This document shows positions 45,929 through 54,280 of a DNA stretch of 62,897 bases, one piece after another. The DNA lies in contig DDET01000051.1 of assembly GCA_002336915.1 (NCBI GenBank), forward strand, positions 125,471 to 188,367, given 5' to 3'. Numbering within the stretch: position 1 is the stretch's first letter; every line of letters starts with the position of its first letter. The notes below the pieces were generated by a model, which was given only the letters and a program-made list of their open reading frames with translations, was not told the DNA's origin and did no database searches. Source of the DNA: Bacteroidetes bacterium UBA1947. Lineage in GTDB: Bacteria > Bacteroidota > Bacteroidia > Chitinophagales > Chitinophagaceae. The translations under genes were made by a program, and so were the position numbers.

Positions 45929-46528
45929 TTACTTGGTGCCAGTAAAAGTGCAAGTATTAGATCCTGTGGTGCCAGAAATTGAATAAGTAACAGAGATCAT
46001 ATTACCCGATAAAGTGCCTGTACCATTATACGTGACCAAGCCTGAAGTATTGTCGGAGCCTGAAAAAGTAAAAGTGTCTGGTCCGGTCAAAGTACAGGTT
46101 GCAGAATACCCAGAACCATATATGTTCGATAAAGTGAGCTGTGTAGCGCCGTTAGCAGTTATTGATACAGCGTATGCATCGGAACCTACGGTACAAGCTT
46201 CCGTTCCATTGTAGGTGCCCAGAAATTTAGTCCTGCTAAGTGTTTCACAATGTGTGCCTTCATAACCTGCAGCACATGTACATGTGCCCCCGCTACAGCT
46301 GCCGCCATTTTGGCAAACGACACCGGCGCAGGGATCAACAACAATGGTAGTTTCGCAATGGGTGCCTGTGTATGCTGATGGGCAGATACAAGCCCCATCC
46401 TGGCAGGCACCGCCGTTAAGGCATGCTACACTCTTACATTTGTCGGCCTTGCAGGCGGTGTAGGTGATGACACTAAAAGCTGTTAGCGTAATAAGTACAG
46501 TAACAATAATTTGGGTAAAGAAGCGCAT
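45929..46528 (-). CDS. EGF-like domain surface protein (paralogue 1)
   Basis: The 199-residue protein has an N-terminal hydrophobic signal followed by TYTACK, a possible lipidation Cys26. Two EGF-like modules follow (residues ~30-58 and 69-97), each with six cysteines (for example CLNGGACQDGACICPSAYTGTHC). A C-terminal beta-rich domain (~105-199) has TxTG and NTCTFTGTK motifs and a possible Cys pair. EGF modules are unusual in bacteria but known in Bacteroidota. Ligand and role are unknown. A TATCTTTG -7 box lies at 46561-46568. Confidence 0.78.
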   Translation of the reverse strand: MRFFTQIIVTVLITLTAFSVITYTACKADKCKSVACLNGGACQDGACICPSAYTGTHCETTIVVDPCAGVVCQNGGSCSGGTCTCAAGYEGTHCETLSRTKFLGTYNGTEACTVGSDAYAVSITANGATQLTLSNIYGSGYSATCTLTGPDTFTFSGSDNTSGLVTYNGTGTLSGNMISVTYSISGTTGSNTCTFTGTK

Positions 46529-46560
46529 AGATAGTTTTTTAGAAGGTTATTGAACGGGAT

Positions 46561-46568
46561 CAAAGATA
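46561..46568 (-). promoter_or_regulatory. -7 box (TAnnTTTG type) of EGF-like gene 1
   Basis: TATCTTTG on the minus strand, with TTG at 46593-46595 (24-nt spacer), gives the gene its own promoter inside the 57-nt gap and the end of the upstream paralogue. The leader would be about 27 nt. Confidence 0.45.
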
Positions 46569-46585
46569 AATATATAATTGAATTA

Positions 46586-47197
46586 TCACCTCCAAGTGCC
46601 CTTATAATTTACGGGAACTCCCGAGGTAGTAATTGTGTAATGCCAATAGAGTGTGTCGTTGATCATCACCGCATTGCCAACTATATGATGGTCGAGTGAG
46701 GCATCGGGCTGCTGGGAGGCAACAATAATGGAATCGCCGCTAATGGTTCCTATGACATCGTGCGCAAAGAAACCTTTAAACATTGTGCTGATACCCACCT
46801 GAGTAATGGAAGGGCCATCAAGTATAACGGGAAGGTATGAGGTGGTATCTACTGCATTGTTGTTAATTGTGTTGGTATCGGAGGCTGTCCAGATCCTTTC
46901 AAATTTGGTGCGGATCTCCGTCTCGCAGTATGTGCCTTCGTAGCCTGTGGGGCATGCGCATGTACCATTGTTGCATGCACCCCCGTTCTGGCAGCTTACC
47001 GTGGCGCAGGGGCCAACTGTTTCGCAAGTAGGGCCGCTGTAGTTGGCAGGGCAGCTGCAAATCCCATTACTACAAGTGCCACCATTATGGCAGGAGACGT
47101 CTTTGCATTTATCCTTTTTGCAGGCTGTATAGGTAACAGAACCGAAAACTACCAAGGTGAGTATAGCAGCGAACAGAACGCGTGATATTTGTCTCAT
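46586..47197 (-). CDS. EGF-like domain surface protein (paralogue 2)
   Basis: The 203-residue protein repeats the plan of its neighbour: a signal ending TYTACKKDK, two EGF-like modules (CHNGGTCSNGICSCPANYSGPTC, CQNGGACNNGTCACPTGYEGTYC-like), then a beta-rich domain starting RTKFERIW. The N-terminal and EGF parts are close to paralogue 1, while the C-terminal domains differ, so the binding specificity may differ. Together they look like a tandem duplication. A role is not known. Confidence 0.78.
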   Translation of the reverse strand: MRQISRVLFAAILTLVVFGSVTYTACKKDKCKDVSCHNGGTCSNGICSCPANYSGPTCETVGPCATVSCQNGGACNNGTCACPTGYEGTYCETEIRTKFERIWTASDTNTINNNAVDTTSYLPVILDGPSITQVGISTMFKGFFAHDVIGTISGDSIIVASQQPDASLDHHIVGNAVMINDTLYWHYTITTSGVPVNYKGTWR

Positions 47198-47294
47198 ATA
47201 GAATATATTGCGGACGTAAAAGCCCCTTAAAAGTAAATCAAATATTTGTTTTAATAAATAGTACTTGTGTATTCCGCGAAGTACACATTAAACT

Positions 47295-47302
47295 TATCTT
47301 TG
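47295..47302 (+). promoter_or_regulatory. -7 box (TATCTTTG) of gcvT
   Basis: This box matches TAnnTTTG, 28 nt before the ATG. No well-placed -33 TTG is seen (TTG at 47265-47267 is 27 nt away). Confidence 0.45.
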
Positions 47303-47330
47303 CCCCTCAAAATACTACAGCACATTAATT

Positions 47331-48416
47331 ATGAAAAATACTCCTTTTACACAAATACACATAGCGCTTGGCGCAAAGATGGCTGAGTTTGCAGGCTATA
47401 ACATGCCTATATCATACAGCAGCATTAACGAAGAACACCATACCGTACGTACCAATGCGGGTGTTTTTGACGTAAGCCATATGGGAGAGTTCATACTGAA
47501 AGGTGATAAAGCCCTGGACCTGATACAGCGCGTGACCAGCAACGACGCCAGCAAACTGACTGCGGGCAAAGCACAATACTCCTGCCTGCCCAACGAACAG
47601 GGCGGTATAGTAGATGACCTGCTGGTATATTGTATAGAGGAGAATAAGACCTATATGCTGGTGGTGAACGCATCGAACATAGAAAAGGACTGGAACTGGA
47701 TAAGCAAATTCAACACCGGGGGTGTGGAGATGCACAATATATCGGACAAGACAGGCCTGCTGGCCGTGCAAGGCCCCAAGGCAGTACAGTATATGCAGCA
47801 GCTCACCGACATGGATATAAGCGACCTGAAATACTACACCTTCGCAAAAGGAACCTTTGCCGGAGTAGAAAATGTACTGGTGAGCGCTACAGGCTATACC
47901 GGCGCAGGCGGTGTGGAAATATATTTTGAAGACAAGGATGGTGCAGGTGAAAAAATTTGGAACGAGATATTCCGCGTGGGAAGCCCGGCCGGAGTGAAGC
48001 CAATAGGCCTTGCTGCACGCGATACACTGCGCCTTGAAATGGGCTACTGCCTGTATGGCAATGATATTGATGATACTACCTCGCCACTGGAAGCAGGACT
48101 GGGCTGGATCACTAAATTCACAAAAGATTTTACAGCACGCCCTATACTGGAAAAACAGAAAGCAGATGGGATTACCCGTAAACTGGTGGGTTTTGAAATG
48201 GTGGACAAGGGTATACCACGCCACCATTATAAAATACAGAATGCGGAAGGCGAAGAGATAGGCTACGTAACTTCCGGCACGCAGGCACCCAGCCTGGGCA
48301 AGGCAATAGGAATGGCCTATGTACGCAAAGATTTTTCGAGCGAGGGCAGCGACATATTCATCATGATACGCGACAAAGCAGTGAAAGCACAGGTAGTGAA
48401 AATGCCTTTTGCTTAA
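47331..48416 (+). CDS. gcvT: Glycine cleavage system aminomethyltransferase (T protein)
   Basis: The 361-residue enzyme transfers the methylene group from the H-protein-bound aminomethyl to tetrahydrofolate, releasing ammonia. It begins MKNTPFTQIHIALGAKMAEFAGYNMPISYSSI, and has DVSHMGEF and the folate-site YTGAGGVEIYF motif. It is a single gene here; gcvH and gcvP are elsewhere. A hairpin 45 nt after the stop ends the transcript. Confidence 0.95.
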   Translation: MKNTPFTQIHIALGAKMAEFAGYNMPISYSSINEEHHTVRTNAGVFDVSHMGEFILKGDKALDLIQRVTSNDASKLTAGKAQYSCLPNEQGGIVDDLLVYCIEENKTYMLVVNASNIEKDWNWISKFNTGGVEMHNISDKTGLLAVQGPKAVQYMQQLTDMDISDLKYYTFAKGTFAGVENVLVSATGYTGAGGVEIYFEDKDGAGEKIWNEIFRVGSPAGVKPIGLAARDTLRLEMGYCLYGNDIDDTTSPLEAGLGWITKFTKDFTARPILEKQKADGITRKLVGFEMVDKGIPRHHYKIQNAEGEEIGYVTSGTQAPSLGKAIGMAYVRKDFSSEGSDIFIMIRDKAVKAQVVKMPFA

Positions 48417-48460
48417 GCGCTATTTACATTAAACAGTAAAACGCTACAATATATTTTTAG

Positions 48461-48489
48461 GAAAGGTCTCAAGTGAGACCTTTCTCTTT
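48461..48489. terminator. Terminator after gcvT
   Basis: A perfect 10-bp stem (48461-48470 with 48475-48484) with an AAGT loop is followed by TCTTTTT, between convergent genes. Confidence 0.85.
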
Positions 48490-48499
48490 TTGCTTTGTC

Positions 48500-49651
48500 T
48501 TATAGCTTTCTATTGGGGTAATAGTGATCGAACGCTTTTTCAATGAAACCGTTACCTATCCTGTCCAGGTCAACCTCAGCAGATAAGAGTACAACCATAT
48601 CCGTCTTATCGAGGGTAGTAACCCAATCATACTGGTCGGCACTGGTGTTGCCTTCCTTGCCGTCCTTTTTGTACACAATATCTCCCCAGGCATACCAGAA
48701 CAGCCAGTCATTATTAATGTTGTGCGGAAGATGATTGTACATTAAAGTCCAGAAAAAACTGTCCCCCATGTATATCGCATTAGGCTTCCTGGTGGAAGAG
48801 TCGCTTATAAATTTTACCTCCGGGTAGCTGAATTTTTCCTTTTCGGGCGGAAAGAGAAGGTTCATTCCTTTTGCGATATCAATGTCGTTGCTATAGGGAG
48901 TGTCCGATTCAGTAATTTTTGAAAACGCGATATGCGGCATTTTAATATTCAGCAATTGCTCAGATCTCTTTATAAGGCTATCGGCAGCGATCCAGGATCC
49001 ATATACCGTCCAATGGGTACTTTGCTTTGACATCAGCAAGTGCTTCGTAGTTGGCCTCATGCTCACAAACCAGGCATTGAAATCAATTGTGTTGATGCGG
49101 AGTGAATCTTCGAGATGCAAGTAGTCTTTGTAACGGCTAGGCGCGGCAGCGTTGCATTTTGTACCGGGAGGAAAATGATCAGGGTAATACCATGCTTTGG
49201 AGGGTGCGTGGGCTACAATGAGGCATTTACCTAACTTCTGAAGTGTGTCCTGCAATAGCTTTGTTTTTATCAGCCTTATGCGCGTGTCCTTGTCGCCGGG
49301 ATAATTCAAGCCGCAATAGCAATCGATATAGCCTTTCTCATAGAGATAGTTACCTGTCCCTACCACTACTTCATTTGCGTGCGCCCTGCTAAACAGGCTG
49401 TAGTCCACCTGGTTATTTATGCGGACAAGCAGTGTCCTGAAGCCCACGTTATCGTTAAAATATCCTGCTTTTTTTTCCTGGTAAGTGCCGTCCCACCAAG
49501 CTGTTTTTGTAAACTCGACATCGGGGGCATCCCTCACGTCGCCATCCAAAGGGCGCGGATGCAGAAAATGCAGTTGCTGTTGCAAAAGAGGCAGCAACAA
49601 CAAGATGTAAAGCAGCAAGAACAAGCCTTTTTTTATCTTTCTACTATCCAT
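48500..49651 (-). CDS. AlgJ/AlgX-like SGNH-type protein (DHHW family)
   Basis: The 383-residue protein has one N-terminal transmembrane helix (residues ~9-30) and a periplasmic SGNH-like domain. The usual nucleophile motif is present as YMGDSFFW (Ser298). The acidic/His pair, often D-x-H, appears as QSTHWT (His213 with Ser211 in place of Asp). AlgJ and AlgX bind and acetylate exopolysaccharide and usually lie with a membrane O-acyltransferase (MBOAT), but none is present here. It may act on the polysaccharide made by the export operon, which is an inference. A TACCTTTG box on the minus strand lies at 49784-49791. Confidence 0.75.
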   Translation of the reverse strand: MDSRKIKKGLFLLLYILLLLPLLQQQLHFLHPRPLDGDVRDAPDVEFTKTAWWDGTYQEKKAGYFNDNVGFRTLLVRINNQVDYSLFSRAHANEVVVGTGNYLYEKGYIDCYCGLNYPGDKDTRIRLIKTKLLQDTLQKLGKCLIVAHAPSKAWYYPDHFPPGTKCNAAAPSRYKDYLHLEDSLRINTIDFNAWFVSMRPTTKHLLMSKQSTHWTVYGSWIAADSLIKRSEQLLNIKMPHIAFSKITESDTPYSNDIDIAKGMNLLFPPEKEKFSYPEVKFISDSSTRKPNAIYMGDSFFWTLMYNHLPHNINNDWLFWYAWGDIVYKKDGKEGNTSADQYDWVTTLDKTDMVVLLSAEVDLDRIGNGFIEKAFDHYYPNRKL

Positions 49652-49783
49652 AGGCTAAAACGATGCTGCCTTGCACCGCAGAATAAGTGATAAAGACCGC
49701 GATCGATTTCATCTAGCAAAATATTCTATTTTATGGAGAAAATGAACATTCGCCCGAGCTATGCCATGTATAGCCGGTGTACG

Positions 49784-49791
49784 CAAAGGTA
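49784..49791 (-). promoter_or_regulatory. -7 box of the AlgJ-like gene
   Basis: TACCTTTG on the minus strand lies 132 nt before the ATG; no -33 TTG is found at the usual spacing. The rest of the 255-nt divergent gap (49652-49906) shows no gene. Confidence 0.35.
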
Positions 49792-49906
49792 AAGATGTGG
49801 ATAATAGTCCTTTGCCCTTAAATATAAAAATTTGTTTCATCAATATTTTCGTAAACTTTTTTATTTCTTTGCACTCACAAGTCAGGCAAATAAAACACCC
49901 CCAATT

Positions 49907-50617
49907 ATGTTACCAAAATATAACCGCATTTTATTAAAGCTTTCCGGAGAATCGCTCATGGGCGAGCGTAACTTTGGTATTGACCCTAAAATGCTGGAGC
50001 AATATGCCATCGACATTAAAGCCATAACTAATATTGGCGTACAGGTGGCAATTGTAATAGGTGGTGGTAACATATACCGTGGCATGAACGAGGCCGAAAC
50101 AGGTATAGAACGTGCGCAGGGCGATTACATGGGCATGCTGGCAACCGTAATAAACGGTATGGCATTGCAGGCTGCACTTGAAAAAACAGGTGTGAGAACA
50201 AGACTGCAGAGCGCTATTAAAATGGAGCAAGTGGCCGAACCGTATATACGCCGCCGCGCTATGCGGCACCTTGAAAAGGGCCGGGTGGTAATCTTTGGCG
50301 CCGGTACAGGTAATCCCTATTTTACTACAGATACCGCAGGATCGCTGCGCGCTATTGAGATAAACGCTGATGTAATACTGAAAGGCACGCGCGTGGACGG
50401 CATCTACACCGCCGACCCCGAGAAGGACAGCACTGCTACCCGCTTTGAAAAATTATCGTTCGACGACGTTATCAGCAAAGGCCTGAAAGTGATGGACATG
50501 ACCGCCTTCACCCTTTGCCAGGAAAACAACTTACCGATAATAGTATTTGATATGAATACTGTAGGTAACCTGCTGCATGTGGTTACAGGCAAATCGATGG
50601 GCACATTGGTAAGTTAG
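49907..50617 (+). CDS. pyrH: UMP kinase
   Basis: I choose the ATG at 49907 (MLPKYNRILLKLSGESL) because it matches the family; an upstream ATG at 49832 adds 25 residues that read as leader. The 236-residue enzyme phosphorylates UMP to UDP with ATP. It shows KLSGESL, GGGNIYRG, the DPKML/TNIG region and GTGNPYFTTDTAG of the amino acid kinase fold. tsf and frr, common neighbours, are not next to it here. Confidence 0.95.
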   Translation: MLPKYNRILLKLSGESLMGERNFGIDPKMLEQYAIDIKAITNIGVQVAIVIGGGNIYRGMNEAETGIERAQGDYMGMLATVINGMALQAALEKTGVRTRLQSAIKMEQVAEPYIRRRAMRHLEKGRVVIFGAGTGNPYFTTDTAGSLRAIEINADVILKGTRVDGIYTADPEKDSTATRFEKLSFDDVISKGLKVMDMTAFTLCQENNLPIIVFDMNTVGNLLHVVTGKSMGTLVS

Positions 50618-50620
50618 TAT

Positions 50621-51715
50621 TTACCTTACTCTTTTCCTTTTATTGCGTTCGTAATCTTCAAAGATGAACTGGCCGAGACCATCGAGCGAGGAGTAGAAAG
50701 CTTTGCCGTTATTCACCTCGGTGAAATTGCGTACAAATGCCTGCAGGTATGGATCGTTGGCGATCATAAATGTGATGACCGGTATCTTCAATCTTCTTAG
50801 CTGCCCTGCAAGGTTAAGTGTCTTGTTCAGTATCTTACTGTCTATCCCGAAGCTGTTCTTATAGTATTTATTGCCGATCTTCAGGCAGGTGGGTTTGCCG
50901 TCCGTTATCATGAAGATCTGCTTGTTCGGGTTCTTGCGGCGGCGCAGTATATCCATGGCCAGCTCAAGGCCCGCTACGGTATTGGTATGGTAAGGCCCTA
51001 CCTCGAGGTACGGCAGGTCTTTCATTTCTATCTGCCAGGCATCGTTACCAAACACTACAATATCCAGCGTATCCTTTGGATATCGGGTCGTTATCAGCTC
51101 ACTGAGGGCCATTGCCACCTTCTTTGCCGGAGTTATGCGATCCTCGCCGTATAGGATCATGGAGTGCGAGATGTCTATCATCAATACGGTGGATGTCTGG
51201 GTCTTGAAATCCATTTCATGGATCTCCAAATCGTCCTGCTTTAAGGACAATTGCTCCACACCATTATTTATAAAGGCGTTCTTCAGACTGCCCGTGTAGT
51301 CTATTGCGTCAAGGGCATCGCCAAATTCGTAAGGCCGTGTTTCAGGATTCATCTCGTCGCCCTGCCCGCTACGGAAAGTGAGATGATTACCTTGTTTGGT
51401 CTTTTTTAGTTTACCGAATATCTCATCGAGTGAACGCTTGCGTATCGTCTGCTCGGTTTTTGCAGTAACCTTATAAGCGCCATCCTGCTCATTCTCCTTT
51501 ATATAACCCTGCTGCTTCAGGTCCTCTATAAAATCACCTATACCGTAATCTTTGTCCGTCAACCGGTGCTCCCTATCCAACTGTGTAAGCCAGTTCAATG
51601 CCTCGGCCGCATCGCCACTGGTATAATGCAGCAATTCCATGAAAAGATCAAATAGCTTTTCAAACGGTGATTTCCCTTTGCCGGGCGTATATTTACTAAA
51701 TACAAAACCTTTCAT
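50621..51715 (-). CDS. VWA domain-containing protein
   Basis: The 364-residue protein has a helical N-terminal region (residues ~1-150) and a von Willebrand factor A domain (~165-340). The MIDAS motif DISHS, the Thr in HTNTVAGLE and the Asp in TDGKPT are intact, so it should bind Mg and a protein ligand. In many Bacteroidota such a gene accompanies a MoxR or magnesium-chelatase-type AAA ATPase; none lies in this window. Convergent with pyrH across 3 nt. Confidence 0.85.
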   Translation of the reverse strand: MKGFVFSKYTPGKGKSPFEKLFDLFMELLHYTSGDAAEALNWLTQLDREHRLTDKDYGIGDFIEDLKQQGYIKENEQDGAYKVTAKTEQTIRKRSLDEIFGKLKKTKQGNHLTFRSGQGDEMNPETRPYEFGDALDAIDYTGSLKNAFINNGVEQLSLKQDDLEIHEMDFKTQTSTVLMIDISHSMILYGEDRITPAKKVAMALSELITTRYPKDTLDIVVFGNDAWQIEMKDLPYLEVGPYHTNTVAGLELAMDILRRRKNPNKQIFMITDGKPTCLKIGNKYYKNSFGIDSKILNKTLNLAGQLRRLKIPVITFMIANDPYLQAFVRNFTEVNNGKAFYSSLDGLGQFIFEDYERNKRKRVR

Positions 51716-51824
51716 ACCTCTTTTACCTTATTTAAAGGTACGAAAGACTTGTATTCACCATTATCATTTGTTTCCATAGCGTTATTAGTTTAATTATTAT
51801 TGCAGCACAAATGCATTGCGGGGT

Positions 51825-52697
51825 ATGAAGGCGGCTATATTGATATTAGCACATAAGAATATTGAACAGGTCCGGAGACTTGTAAACCATCTCAAAAGCG
51901 ATTTTGAGATATACCTGCACTTCGACCAGAGGATTACGCATGATCTTATTGATGAAGATCATGTGCACATTCTTAAAAAAAGGTACAGTGCATATTGGGG
52001 ATCGGACAGGGCCATAAAGGCAATGCTGGAATTACTGAAGGAAGCCAATAAGGACAATTGCGACTACTATATGTTCATCAGCGGGCAGGACCTGCCTTTG
52101 ATGAGCAACAAAGCAATAAAAGACAAACTGGGCGACCATCATACCAGCTACATGCAGCACACGAAACTACCCAGGGCCGACTGGGACCACAATGGCGGCC
52201 TGGACAGGCTGAACCTCTACTGGGATACCAAATATGAATCAAATGCATCGAAACTGAAGTTCATCGCCCTGCTTCCCCTGAAAGTGTCGGGCCTGCTGTT
52301 TAGAAAGCTCCAAATACTCACCGGGCTTAGAAGAAAAATAAATTTCGAGGCTTACGGAGGTTCCATATGGCTCAACCTTACCAAAGGGGCTGTTGCTTAC
52401 ATCCTCGATTTTACGGCAAAGAACCCCTGGTACGTGGAGCGGTTCAAATATACCCGCGCAACAGATGAGCTATTCTTTCACAGCATTTTGATGGCCTTTG
52501 ATTATCCTGCAAAGGACAGCATAGTAAATGACGATATGCGCTACACGGATTGGACTACCGGCCCCGGTTACCCGCGCACACTGACAATGGACGACTATGA
52601 AAAGTGTATCCATTCGGGGAAATTATTCGGCAGGAAGTTTGACGAGCAGGCCGATGGAAGCGTTATAGATACGATACTCTCTGTTACTTCACATTAG
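51825..52697 (+). CDS. GT14 core-2/I-branching-type glycosyltransferase
   Basis: I start at the ATG at 51825 (MKAAILILAHKNIEQVRRLV); an upstream TTG adds three residues. The 290-residue protein has the beta-1,6-N-acetylglucosaminyltransferase family features: ILILAHKN at the start, IYLHFDQR, YMFISGQDLPL, and TRATDELFFHSIL near the end. It uses a UDP-sugar. It faces the polysaccharide export operon, convergent across 8 nt, and is likely to decorate or build that polymer (inference). Confidence 0.85.
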   Translation: MKAAILILAHKNIEQVRRLVNHLKSDFEIYLHFDQRITHDLIDEDHVHILKKRYSAYWGSDRAIKAMLELLKEANKDNCDYYMFISGQDLPLMSNKAIKDKLGDHHTSYMQHTKLPRADWDHNGGLDRLNLYWDTKYESNASKLKFIALLPLKVSGLLFRKLQILTGLRRKINFEAYGGSIWLNLTKGAVAYILDFTAKNPWYVERFKYTRATDELFFHSILMAFDYPAKDSIVNDDMRYTDWTTGPGYPRTLTMDDYEKCIHSGKLFGRKFDEQADGSVIDTILSVTSH

Positions 52698-52705
52698 CAT
52701 TCTCA

Positions 52706-54238
52706 CTAGTTCCTGCCACTTAGCGGAGACCGTAAATTCGACAACATTAACTTAAGGTTGGTGGCCAAGAGGTCATTTTTCATGTACCTGACCTGGATAA
52801 TGTACGTTATCAAAAGCAAAGATACCATGCCTATCGTGCTTATAGCGTAGCCCAGGTGCAGCAAACTGTTCAGGGGCAGGAAAATAGCAGTGAGCACAAA
52901 GGGTAGCACGTTCCAGAACAGTGCAGGGAGTATATTCTCACCCGTCATTTTCCTTATCTCCCGATACAATACTCCGTTGAGGAGTATCACGTTCACCAAA
53001 AACTCGGATGCGAAGAGGCTTAGTGCAAGGTAAATAGGCTGGCGCGGCAACAAAGCGATAAGCGTAAAAATGAGCAAGGCCCGGAAAATGGATACCGGGA
53101 AGAGCAGCTTAATAGAATTCAGCGATTTGAGGTACAATATGATGAGTGTACCGTAGACATTGAACAGCACCAATGAAAATATTACAAAGAAGAAGGCGGT
53201 GTCCACCGGCAGTTTACCGCGTGTCCACAAAGTGTATAAGCCTGTTAGCAGGGGGTAAGCAAGCACAAGCCCAAAGTTGATACCCAGGCCAAGCAATAAC
53301 CATATTGCATGAAATATCTTCAGGAGCCTTGCTGTTTCCTTGATAATGCTCAGGCGTTGATACTCTACCGTGAATACACTGATAAATGTATTGCTGCTTG
53401 TTACCATGACATTCGCCATAGCGCGGGTAGATGCATACACCGGCAGCAATGCCACAGGAGGATAAAATATGGCGATCATAAAATTAACGCCGTCCAGGGT
53501 AAGCTTTTCAAAAAAGTTATTGGCAATAAAGAACAGCGACCTGAGAAAGATCAAAAAACCCTTTTTTACGCCGCCCAGTACACCTTGCCTGTATATGCTG
53601 TGTTTCCTGAACAGGGAAAACAAATAGATGACATTGACACACGCATGCACCAGCAACAAGACCAAAAAGATGCCGCTGAAGGAAAAAGCCAGAAATACAC
53701 AGAGGAAATACACTGCCGTTTCGCTAAGACCCAGTATGGCCACATACCTGTTGGTGATATGTACATTGCCGTCAGGCTCTATTGCACCACTTATGTATTT
53801 AACCATACAATGCGCCAGGCTTACCAACATAACAATGAACAGGCAGTAGTGCAGTCCGTGATCTTCCACTATCGCCGGGCTTGCATTAAAGGCAGCAACC
53901 GACAAGGGCAAATAGTGAATAAACGCAAAGAGCAATGCTAATATGACCAGGCTTATCGTCAACAGGAATGCAAAACCGTTCCTGAAGTTTCTAGCGGCAA
54001 GTTCGCGGTCCCTGTGATATTCCAGGTTGTATTCGTTAAGGCAATAGCGCACATAACCATCACACACATACACCGTCATCCCGTAAAAGGACATGAGTAT
54101 GATCCAGAAGCCGTAATCCTGCCCTGTGCGGTATTTCAGGAACAAGGAGATAAAGAATATATTTTTAAGAAAAAACTGGACAGTACTAAGGCCGGACCAT
54201 AATATCGTTATCAGCGCGTTTTTTCTTGTCAGGCTCAT
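52706..54238 (-). CDS. Oligosaccharide flippase (Wzx-like)
   Basis: The 510-residue protein has about 12-14 hydrophobic helices, few soluble loops and an N-terminus MSLTRKNALITILWSGLSTVQFF, typical of MATE-like polysaccharide flippases. It would flip the undecaprenyl-linked repeat unit across the inner membrane. It is last in the operon, 42 nt after the polymerase gene. Confidence 0.8.
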   Translation of the reverse strand: MSLTRKNALITILWSGLSTVQFFLKNIFFISLFLKYRTGQDYGFWIILMSFYGMTVYVCDGYVRYCLNEYNLEYHRDRELAARNFRNGFAFLLTISLVILALLFAFIHYLPLSVAAFNASPAIVEDHGLHYCLFIVMLVSLAHCMVKYISGAIEPDGNVHITNRYVAILGLSETAVYFLCVFLAFSFSGIFLVLLLVHACVNVIYLFSLFRKHSIYRQGVLGGVKKGFLIFLRSLFFIANNFFEKLTLDGVNFMIAIFYPPVALLPVYASTRAMANVMVTSSNTFISVFTVEYQRLSIIKETARLLKIFHAIWLLLGLGINFGLVLAYPLLTGLYTLWTRGKLPVDTAFFFVIFSLVLFNVYGTLIILYLKSLNSIKLLFPVSIFRALLIFTLIALLPRQPIYLALSLFASEFLVNVILLNGVLYREIRKMTGENILPALFWNVLPFVLTAIFLPLNSLLHLGYAISTIGMVSLLLITYIIQVRYMKNDLLATNLKLMLSNLRSPLSGRN

Positions 54239-54280
54239 TGTTCAGAATATGCTTTATTACACAGGCCCTGTCAAACTATT

